In this document: piece after piece, positions 27,226-34,016 of the stretch | Numbering within the stretch: the stretch's first letter is position 1 | Layout of the letters: each line of letters starts with the position of its first letter | Assembly: GCA_022822185.1 (NCBI GenBank) | Contig: JAJECE010000125.1 | Span: 1 to 42,163 of the forward strand | Direction: 5' to 3' | Source of the DNA: Rhodothermales bacterium | GTDB lineage: Bacteria > Bacteroidota > Rhodothermia > Rhodothermales > Bin80 | Length of the DNA stretch: 42,163 nucleotides | The notes under the pieces: model-generated | Database searches by the model: none | What the model was told of the DNA's origin: nothing | Seen by the model: only the letters and a program-made list of their open reading frames with translations | Position numbers and translations under genes: made by a program

Positions 27226-27446
27226 GCATTCAAGGGAATTGCCAGAATATCTCGGGCCGTATCACGGCGGATTCCGATTCGACACCCCTCAATGCGCACA
27301 ACGATCTTATCGGAATTCTGGATCATCTCCAAATGTGCCCCCTCGCGTATACCAACATCACGCAACCTGTCCTGTGCACATCCATCTACAAAGCAGACCT
27401 TGAGTGTGCATCCGTCGCAAAAAGCCGTCAGCGGAGAGGGAACCAT
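27222..27446 (-). CDS. Second FeoA-type protein, cysteine-rich (promoter-proximal)
   Basis: The best start is the ATG at 27446, giving 74 residues; the open frame extends upstream to 27584 but that part lacks family character. The core CAQDRLRDVGIREGAHLEMIQNSDKIVVRIEGCRIGIRRDTA is a FeoA domain. It differs from its neighbour in having four cysteines near the N-terminus (FCDGCTLKVCFVDGC) and one more in the core, so iron or redox sensing is possible but unproven. It overlaps the next feoA by 4 nt, so the order is feoA-feoA-feoB. No strong SD is seen; AGGA lies about 14 nt upstream. Confidence 0.82.
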   Translation of the reverse strand: MVPSPLTAFCDGCTLKVCFVDGCAQDRLRDVGIREGAHLEMIQNSDKIVVRIEGCRIGIRRDTARDILAIPLNA

Positions 27447-27501
27447 AACCGGGTTGGATAATCCTGCACAAAGATACTTAATCTGGACTGAATATAAACA
27501 A

Positions 27502-27520
27502 GGAACCGTAAACTGGTTCC
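27502..27520. promoter_or_regulatory. Inverted repeat between the feo operon and proS, possible operator
   Basis: GGAACC (27502-27507) and GGTTCC (27515-27520) form perfect 6-bp arms around a 7-nt AT-rich centre. They lie 56-74 nt upstream of the first feoA start. The position suits an iron-responsive regulator of the feo operon. It does not match Fur or DtxR consensus sites that I know, and short inverted repeats occur by chance. Confidence 0.3.
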
Positions 27521-27610
27521 GTAAGCCCTGCAATAATGTACATACTTGCGATTTTTTGCAAATACTTTGAATTTCGGCCCCCAAATACCGGTCATCTACA
27601 TCGTACGCCG

Positions 27611-27618
27611 TAACTTTG
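27611..27618 (+). promoter_or_regulatory. Bacteroidota-like -7 box (TAACTTTG) upstream of proS
   Basis: TAACTTTG matches the TAnnTTTG -7 element of Bacteroidota primary promoters and lies 22 nt before the proS ATG, giving a short leader. No convincing -33 TTG element is seen at the usual spacing. Confidence 0.4.
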
Positions 27619-27640
27619 CATCAAATTGTTATTATTGATC

Positions 27641-29425
27641 ATGCGTCTATCAAAATTTTTTGGTCAAACCCTGCGCGAAGCACCCTCGGAATCTGATTCA
27701 GCATCTAGTCAGATGCTTGTGCGGGCCGGATATGTGCGTCAACTGGCAGCTGGCCTGTACTCCTATCTCCCTTTGGCGCACCGGTCCCTGCGCAAGATTG
27801 AACAAATCCTTCGTGAGGAAATGGATGCTATCGGCGGGCAGGAGATGTGCATGCCGGTCGTCCATCCCGCCGAAATCTGGCAGGAATCCGGGCGCTGGTA
27901 TGAGATTGGGGACGAGATGGGGCGATTTCAGGATCGGAAAGGACGGGATCTGGTTCTGGCCATGACTCATGAAGAGGTGGTGACCAGTCTCTGCAAGTCA
28001 GAGGTCCGCTCCTATCGGCAATTGCCGCAGACGGTCTATCACATGCAGACAAAATTCCGGGATGAACCCCGCGCCAGAGGCGGCCTGATCCGGGTACGTG
28101 AATTTGTGATGAAGGACTCCTATACTCTGGACAGGGACTTTGATGGTCTCCAGTCTCAATACGAGGCCCACTATAATGCCTATCACCGGATTGGGGCGCG
28201 GCTCGGGCTGAACCTGGTGGCCGTGCAGAGTGATCCCGGCATGATGGGCGGCAAGGTGGCACATGAGTTCATGTATATCACGCCGGTTGGGGAAGATTCT
28301 CTGGCGATTTGTGAGGAGACCGGCTATGCATCCAATCTGGATGTGGCAACGTTCCAAAAGATTCCTGATCCTGCCGGTGTGCCAGAGCCGCTAACCCGTA
28401 TCCATACGCCCGGACAATCCACCATTGCAAAGGTGGCCGCGTTCTGCGGCGTGAGTCCCCGTCAGACGGGGAAAATGGTCTTCTATATGGGGGATTTTGG
28501 GGAGGCCGAGCCCCCTCGTCTGATCGCCGTATGTGTTCGGGGAGACATGGAAATCAACGAATTACAACTCCGCTACGCGGTCAGTGCACAGGCACTCCGC
28601 CCTGCAGAGGCGGAAGAGATTATGGCGGCGGGGTGTATCCCCGGCTACGCATCTATGTGTGATATTGACCGCACGAAGGCCCTTCTTGTTGCAGATGATC
28701 TGATTCCTGAATCCGCCAATCTGGTCGTGGGGGCGAATGAGAAGGACTGGCATTATACCGGTGCCAATTACGGGCGGGATTTTACAGCGGACATCGTCGC
28801 CCCGATTGCACTGGCCTATGACGGTGCGCCCGACCCTATTGGCGGAAAGCCGCTGCAGATCGTTCGAGGTATAGAGGTTGGAAACATTTTTCAGTTGGGA
28901 ACCCGCTACAGTGCCAGTATGGGTGCAACTTACACCGATGAGAATGGGAAGGGATTTCCCATTGTGATGGGGTCCTACGGGATTGGAGTTGGACGGGCAC
29001 TGGCCTGCGTTGCGGAGGAATACAGTGATGAATTTGGCATGGATCTGCCGATTTCCGTGGCCCCGTATCAGGTCATCTTGGTCTCTCTTGGACGAACAGG
29101 TGAGGTCCATGAGGCCGCCGAGACGCTCTACCGCCAGTTACTTGCAGCCGGGATTGAGGTACTCTATGACGACCGTGCGGTGAGCCCGGGTGTCAAGTTT
29201 GCGGATGCGGACCTTCGCGGTATCCCTTTGCGGTGCACCGTCAGTTCACGCTCTCTCAAGCGAGGAGGGGCCGAATTTGGTCGCAGGCGGAGTAAAGAAC
29301 CTGCGATCCTCCCCCTTGAGCACGCGGTTGAACAGATTCAGACCGGGATCGCCGAATGCTTCCACGAACTGAACCAGCGCCTGAAGCACCCGCCGACCTG
29401 GGCATCCCAATCCGAATCAGCCTGA
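27641..29425 (+). CDS. proS: Prolyl-tRNA synthetase, bacterial type with editing insertion
   Basis: ProRS charges tRNA-Pro in the cytosol. The ATG at 27641 (MRLSKFFGQTLREAP) is the family start; an upstream in-frame TTG would add 5 residues. The 594-residue product shows class II motifs: motif 1 near RAGYVRQLAAGLYSYLPLAHR, motif 2 (TKFRDEPRARGGLIRVREFVMKD) and motif 3 (GSYGIGVGRALACVAEE). The YbaK-like editing insertion runs from about residue 225 to 400 (ANLVVGANEKDWHY). A C-terminal anticodon-binding domain contains VLYDDR. No recognisable SD precedes it. Confidence 0.97.
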   Translation: MRLSKFFGQTLREAPSESDSASSQMLVRAGYVRQLAAGLYSYLPLAHRSLRKIEQILREEMDAIGGQEMCMPVVHPAEIWQESGRWYEIGDEMGRFQDRKGRDLVLAMTHEEVVTSLCKSEVRSYRQLPQTVYHMQTKFRDEPRARGGLIRVREFVMKDSYTLDRDFDGLQSQYEAHYNAYHRIGARLGLNLVAVQSDPGMMGGKVAHEFMYITPVGEDSLAICEETGYASNLDVATFQKIPDPAGVPEPLTRIHTPGQSTIAKVAAFCGVSPRQTGKMVFYMGDFGEAEPPRLIAVCVRGDMEINELQLRYAVSAQALRPAEAEEIMAAGCIPGYASMCDIDRTKALLVADDLIPESANLVVGANEKDWHYTGANYGRDFTADIVAPIALAYDGAPDPIGGKPLQIVRGIEVGNIFQLGTRYSASMGATYTDENGKGFPIVMGSYGIGVGRALACVAEEYSDEFGMDLPISVAPYQVILVSLGRTGEVHEAAETLYRQLLAAGIEVLYDDRAVSPGVKFADADLRGIPLRCTVSSRSLKRGGAEFGRRRSKEPAILPLEHAVEQIQTGIAECFHELNQRLKHPPTWASQSESA

Positions 29426-29636
29426 CCGCCGCAGGATTGCATTGCCCGGAATCATGTCCACACCTACACATCTTATATCACAAAAAAACGCTTCAAAAGT
29501 TAGACGAAACGTACGAAACTGTAAAGCCTCATACCGAACCCGTCCTCTGGAGCCAGGGATTTGCAGGGAACTTTGCTGAAACAAATACTTATCTTCCGTT
29601 TACAATTATCGTGTCGAACTGCATCCGATAACGACG

Positions 29637-30479
29637 ATGGCAAAAAGTTCTCATGTACTGATTGACGGGCAGCAACACGAAACTGAAGTCGGTTCAAGAA
29701 AACCTTCTTCGCTCCTTCAGCTTGCTGGCAAATCCGCAGAAGACACCTCTCTGGTTTTAGAGGACGGACAGGTGTGTGCGAACCCTGACGATCCCATTAA
29801 TGTTGTCTCAGGTCAAAAATTTACGACCAGAGAGCAAGCCCCTTCGGATACACCAGATGACAAGCCAATTTGCTACTTTGTAAACGGCGAGTCAAATTCT
29901 ACGATTGAGAATCCTCTCACCGTTCAGTCTATCCTGCAGAATGCCGGTGCAGGAGCAGCGATTGATGCCGGTGAACTGGAGAGTTACTACCTTGAAAATA
30001 CTTCAGATGGTCGGAGATACGAAAATCTTGATGACATGGTAACGATCACGGACAGGGACAATTTTCTCGCAATTCATGTCGGGAGTACACCTGTGGCCAA
30101 TTTGAACTGCGGTGATCTAATCATAGAGGAGTTGAAAAATCTTGCACTTGGTCCTAGAACTGTTCGTATTCCCGACTCAAAGTACGCTGTTACATTTGAT
30201 ATGGCCGTCAAACATGGTGCCTACAAGGGGGAGACATTACAGATTACTCTCAGCTTTCAGGAAGATGGATACCCTGAATATCCACCGCATTTTGTTCATT
30301 TTAAGTCCAACATCAAACCAGCGAAAATACCTGTTCATTCCACGTACCAGTTTGAAGGTGAGAACTGGTCGGCATACAGTCTTCCGCCCAACGACTTCTG
30401 GGATAGGCTACCATCATCGGAAAAAAACATGAAGACGTATCTCAACCGGCACCTTCTCCGTGTACTTGCCGACCTATGA
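29637..30479 (+). CDS. Fusion of two ubiquitin-like domains and an E2-like domain
   Basis: The 280-residue protein reads as three parts. Residues about 5-66 are a first beta-grasp ubiquitin-like domain of the bacterial multiubiquitin kind (HVLIDGQQHETEVG, a SLLQLAGKS helix, FTTRE). Residues about 77-149 are a second (CYFVNGESNSTIENPLTVQSILQ to LAIHVG). Residues about 160-280 are an E2/UBC-like fold with the hallmark YPEYPP (212-217), a preceding beta-meander, then DFW and a C-terminal helix pair. The E2-like part has no cysteine, the last being Cys158. There is no C-terminal diglycine. Its stop overlaps the next gene as ATGA. Tandem Ubl plus E2 recalls BilA and BilB fused. The leader (29426-29636) shows no clear promoter. 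The DNA looks more AT-rich than proS, suggesting transfer. Confidence 0.75.
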   Translation: MAKSSHVLIDGQQHETEVGSRKPSSLLQLAGKSAEDTSLVLEDGQVCANPDDPINVVSGQKFTTREQAPSDTPDDKPICYFVNGESNSTIENPLTVQSILQNAGAGAAIDAGELESYYLENTSDGRRYENLDDMVTITDRDNFLAIHVGSTPVANLNCGDLIIEELKNLALGPRTVRIPDSKYAVTFDMAVKHGAYKGETLQITLSFQEDGYPEYPPHFVHFKSNIKPAKIPVHSTYQFEGENWSAYSLPPNDFWDRLPSSEKNMKTYLNRHLLRVLADL

Positions 30480-31918
30480 GGTTTGAGGCTACCCTCACAG
30501 AGACGATTGCTGAGGAAGCAAAAAATCACTTGCTCGCACAGATTCGGCGTGGAGAACAACAGGAAGACCTCTGCTTTGCCCTCTGGCACCCGAGCACGGG
30601 TGAAACTCGAACTACAGGTATTGTAACGGAGCTAGTTCTCCCGCTTGAAGGCGAGCGCAACCTGCACGGCAATGTCAGTTTTGAATCGGATTATCTTGCG
30701 AGGGTTGTTCAAATGGCATGTCAGACAAAATCTGGTGTTGCTTTTATGCACAGCCATCCCAGTGCTGGCTGGCAGGCAATGAGCGATGTTGATATCGTTG
30801 CTGAACGGGATCGTATTGCACCTCCAGCCCGCGCTTCAGGATTACCTCTGCTGGGATTAACTGTCGGCACAGATGGCGTGTGGAGTGCGCGGTACTGGTC
30901 GTGGAATGGTCGAAAATTTGCCCGAACGTTTTGCGACAAGGTGCGAGTAGTCGGCAGTGGAATTCATCTTAGCATTCATCCAGAACATGCTCCAGCCACT
31001 CGGTCAACTCGCCAGCGCCGCACATTGGATACATGGGGGCCAGAATGTCAGGCCGCCTTGGCCAGCCTACGAATCGGTATTGTCGGTCTTGGTAGCGTCG
31101 GGGCCATCATAGCTGAAACACTTGGCCGTATCGGGGCCACTGATATTCTGCTTGTTGACGCGGACCGTGTAGAGGAAATCAACCTTGACCGATTGCTTCA
31201 CACGACCACCAAGGATATCGGCTCCTTTAAGGTTGATGTAGCAGCGAAACATCTTCGCCGATCAGCCAGTGCAGCTTCGTTTCATGTTGATCTTAGGCGT
31301 GCCTGGATCCAAGAACGTGATGCCTATGCCGCCGCACTTGATTGTGATGTCCTATTTTGTGCAGTTGACCGCCCTCTGCCCAAAGATCTGCTGAACAATA
31401 TTGCGTATGTCCACAACATTCCCGTTATCTTTGGAGGGATTCGCGTTGCAACCAAGCCTAGTGGTCGACTCAATGATGCTACCTGGAGCATCCTGCGAGT
31501 AGGACCTGACTCGCGATGCCTCCGCTGTGACGGCCAATATACCAGTTCAGATGTTGTAATGGAGCGTGATGGATCCTTGGATAATCCCTCTTACATAAAC
31601 CATAATATGGCACTATCCGGTAACCAGAACGTATTTCCTTTCGCTTCCAATTTGGCGAGTCTTATGGTGCTGGAGATGCTTCGTGCTATACTACGGGAAC
31701 CTTGGTGGCAATCCGCCCCCACAAAACTCCATTACACTTTCATGGCTAATAAGCTAACACCTCATATCAACACATGTGACCCCCAATGTTCAATTATTCA
31801 GGGAATGGGAAAGGGAGACAATTGGACTTATAGCTTTCTGGAGGATCCTGTGCATCGCAGGGATATTTCCTTCATTGATACTGTATATTCTCGAATTCGC
31901 AAGTTGATCGGCAAATAA
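30476..31918 (+). CDS. JAB/JAMM peptidase fused to an E1-like (ThiF/MoeB) adenylating enzyme
   Basis: The 480-residue protein has two domains. Residues 1-150 are JAB-like, with metal ligands His92 and His94 (MHSHP), Ser103 and Asp106 (SDVD) and a candidate catalytic Glu52. The spacing HxH-x8-S-x2-D is one residue longer than the usual x7. Residues about 185-480 are an E1/ThiF domain with the nucleotide loop GIVGLGSVG (201-209), DAD (228-230), Arg239, Lys252 and AVDR (296-299). A four-cysteine zinc site follows (Cys348 and Cys351 in RCLRC, Cys434 and Cys438 in CDPQC). I see no separate catalytic cysteine in the crossover region. JAB domains remove ubiquitin-like tags; E1 domains activate their C-termini. 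The gene is coupled to the Ubl-E2 gene by a 4-nt overlap. Confidence 0.85.
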   Translation: MRFEATLTETIAEEAKNHLLAQIRRGEQQEDLCFALWHPSTGETRTTGIVTELVLPLEGERNLHGNVSFESDYLARVVQMACQTKSGVAFMHSHPSAGWQAMSDVDIVAERDRIAPPARASGLPLLGLTVGTDGVWSARYWSWNGRKFARTFCDKVRVVGSGIHLSIHPEHAPATRSTRQRRTLDTWGPECQAALASLRIGIVGLGSVGAIIAETLGRIGATDILLVDADRVEEINLDRLLHTTTKDIGSFKVDVAAKHLRRSASAASFHVDLRRAWIQERDAYAAALDCDVLFCAVDRPLPKDLLNNIAYVHNIPVIFGGIRVATKPSGRLNDATWSILRVGPDSRCLRCDGQYTSSDVVMERDGSLDNPSYINHNMALSGNQNVFPFASNLASLMVLEMLRAILREPWWQSAPTKLHYTFMANKLTPHINTCDPQCSIIQGMGKGDNWTYSFLEDPVHRRDISFIDTVYSRIRKLIGK

Positions 31919-31920
31919 TT

Positions 31921-33192
31921 ATGGGCAGTCCTGTTACCAAAATTTCTACTACTAATGTGAGAACTTTGTCCGGCACACAACATGCTGAATTGGCAAAAAT
32001 AACCCTGCTGATCGGAGAGAACAGCGTAGGGAAATCTACGTTTGCAGGATGCTTAAACGCTATCGGACAATTTTCTCAACTCCATGAACTAAATGACCGC
32101 ACCAATTTTTTCGACCAGAAACCATTCTGCATGGGTTCATTTGAATCTATTGCCAGATCGGGCTGTGACTCATTTCGCATTGACATCAGTCTAAAGAGCG
32201 GCCTCTTTCGCCGGTTCGCTCTTGAATTTACGGAGAATCGTTCTTATTCCGCGCCCAGGCAGAGCAGGCTGGAGATGCAGATGCGTAAAAGGTCCCCAGA
32301 ATCAGATCCGGGTTTAACCATCGCCAATGAGGACTCCGAAGATCCGTCAGAGCATTGGCGATTTGATGGGCCGGAATTTCAATTTCTACTGAATCAATCC
32401 GAGGTGTCGTACACCCAGTTTACAACATGGCTTTCCCGATATGTCACCCACGGCCATCTTCCCTTCTCGGGTTCTCCGACAGTATTCAGGAAACGCATGG
32501 GGAACCCGGCAAATCAGGAAGAGCCGAACTTCATCAAGTTTATCAACTTCCTTAAGAAACATTTCCAGGGCCCACCGCCATCCTTTCGAATTATCCCTGT
32601 CATTCCCCATGGATTGGACCGAAAGCGTTACTATCCCCATAATCCCATCAAAGCCTTAGACAACGATGTAGACCTTAGTGCAATTAACCGTGTCGGTCAG
32701 AAGCTCGGCCTTTTCAGGCAACTTGATGTTCGGAAACTTTCCACAGGCCAATTTGAAGTTCGGGTAAATGTTTCCGGTTCCTATTACAATTTAATTGATG
32801 TTGGATATGGAATCCCAAGCCTTCTCCCTTTCATTATCGCTTTTTGTGACGCTCCTTCGGGATCACTTTTCCTGTTGCAACAGCCCGAGGTACATGTCCA
32901 TCCATCTGCTCAGGCGGAACTCATTAAAATGATGGTTGAAAGCGATCATGCCTTTGTCATAGAGACACACAGCGACCACATAATTACTTGGTTCCGCATA
33001 TTAGTTAAAGAAAAATTTCTAAGGCATTCTGATGTTGCACTAATTTATTTTGAACATCCTCCAGAGGATAAATCGTCAACACGCTTACATCAGATTTCGC
33101 TTGACAACCGCGCCAACCTCATTGGACAGCCTCCACGCTATCAGCGGTTCATCCTGGAAGAGACGAACAGGCTACTGGGATTTTCAACATGA
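31921..33192 (+). CDS. RecF/OLD-like AAA ATPase with altered Walker B
   Basis: The 423-residue protein has Walker A GENSVGKST (32-40) after a short beta strand and a long middle region (about 60-290) of mixed helices with basic patches. An ABC-signature-like DVGYGIPSLLP (293-303), a Walker B region LFLLQQPEVHVHP (316-328) and an H-loop IETHSDHII (347-355) follow. In relatives the Walker B ends EQPE or DEPE; here both acidic positions are glutamine, leaving only Glu323. There is no TOPRIM or HNH domain, unlike OLD or Septu variants. It starts 2 nt after the E1 stop and ends 10 nt before the PIN gene. In antiphage systems such ATPases sense the trigger and hold or activate a nuclease. Confidence 0.85.
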   Translation: MGSPVTKISTTNVRTLSGTQHAELAKITLLIGENSVGKSTFAGCLNAIGQFSQLHELNDRTNFFDQKPFCMGSFESIARSGCDSFRIDISLKSGLFRRFALEFTENRSYSAPRQSRLEMQMRKRSPESDPGLTIANEDSEDPSEHWRFDGPEFQFLLNQSEVSYTQFTTWLSRYVTHGHLPFSGSPTVFRKRMGNPANQEEPNFIKFINFLKKHFQGPPPSFRIIPVIPHGLDRKRYYPHNPIKALDNDVDLSAINRVGQKLGLFRQLDVRKLSTGQFEVRVNVSGSYYNLIDVGYGIPSLLPFIIAFCDAPSGSLFLLQQPEVHVHPSAQAELIKMMVESDHAFVIETHSDHIITWFRILVKEKFLRHSDVALIYFEHPPEDKSSTRLHQISLDNRANLIGQPPRYQRFILEETNRLLGFST

Positions 33193-33202
33193 GACCCTCA
33201 AT

Positions 33203-33703
33203 ATGTGTGTGAGAGCTATTCTGGATGCCAGTGCATTTCGCCATTTCTCTGCCGAAACCAGAAATTCGGCCGGCTATCAATTTCGAAAATGGCTCAACCG
33301 AGAAGATGGGATAATCGTCTATACTAACTATGCGAAGTACAAGAAAGAAGTGAGCGTAAACAACGAGATTCGTGGTCTTCTGCAAGCTTATCTTAAAATT
33401 GGGAAAGCTATTGATATTGCTTTAGCCGATCTTCAACCTGCCCTGGACGGTATCCCCGATCCTCCAATCCGTCGTTCGGATGATCCTCATATCTTGGCAC
33501 TGGCAGTAGCTGGCAAGGCTACGGTTCTTTTTTCATGCGACAAAGAACTTTGTAAAGATTTTGCCGACCCCAAGGTAATTCCTAGAACAGGGCGACAGCG
33601 TCGTAAATCTCTCCCCAGTATTGATGAGCACTCTCCAGAGGAAACAACCGGATCGAAAGAGAGAAAAAAGTTTCTGAACTCACGTAGATGCACTTCCTGC
33701 TGA
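33203..33703 (+). CDS. PIN-domain nuclease-like protein
   Basis: The start is the ATG at 33203 (MCVRAILDASAFRHF), 10 nt after the ATPase stop; a longer in-frame extension back to 33050 would overlap the ATPase by over 140 nt. The 166-residue product carries the four acidic positions of a PIN fold: Asp8 (LDAS), Glu49 (KYKKEV), Asp93 or Asp94 (SDDPHILALA) and Asp113 (SCDKEL). The helix-strand pattern between them fits. PIN domains are Mg/Mn-dependent RNases, most often toxins. The 30-residue basic tail (RTGRQRRK ... RKKFLNSRRCTSC) could bind nucleic acid. No antitoxin-like gene adjoins; the ATPase and Ubl module may serve that role (inference). Confidence 0.72.
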   Translation: MCVRAILDASAFRHFSAETRNSAGYQFRKWLNREDGIIVYTNYAKYKKEVSVNNEIRGLLQAYLKIGKAIDIALADLQPALDGIPDPPIRRSDDPHILALAVAGKATVLFSCDKELCKDFADPKVIPRTGRQRRKSLPSIDEHSPEETTGSKERKKFLNSRRCTSC

Positions 33704-34016
33704 CACCTCAATTGGATTGTGCCTCCTCACTGGCCTGGAAGTGTCGCAAGTAAACCGTATGCTCCAGTTGTGGTATGTGATTCCCCATAGAACATCTCCG
33801 ATACACATCGTAGCAGTTAAGGTTATCCTATCTGGAAGAGGAGACTATTGTGGAGTGAATTGATGAAACTGCTATGTTAGGGTTTTGGTAAAGCGTAGAT
33901 TTTGTGGAAGTTACCTGCTGTTCGCTTTATCCACAGGCTGTTAGACAGGATGTTGCACACTATACTTGACTTAGTTGTCGCTAGACATGTGCAATCTCTA
34001 TCCATTAAACCGTAAA
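33704..34016. other. Gene-free stretch between the PIN gene and thrS
   Basis: This is a 313-bp AT-leaning gap between convergent genes. I see no ORF of note, no tRNA and no strong hairpin with a T-tract. It marks the right boundary of the ubiquitin-like operon. Confidence 0.5.

Noticed and set aside
33050-33202. Upstream extension of the PIN gene
   Set aside because: It would overlap the ATPase C-terminus by over 140 nt, and the PIN fold begins at the ATG at 33203.
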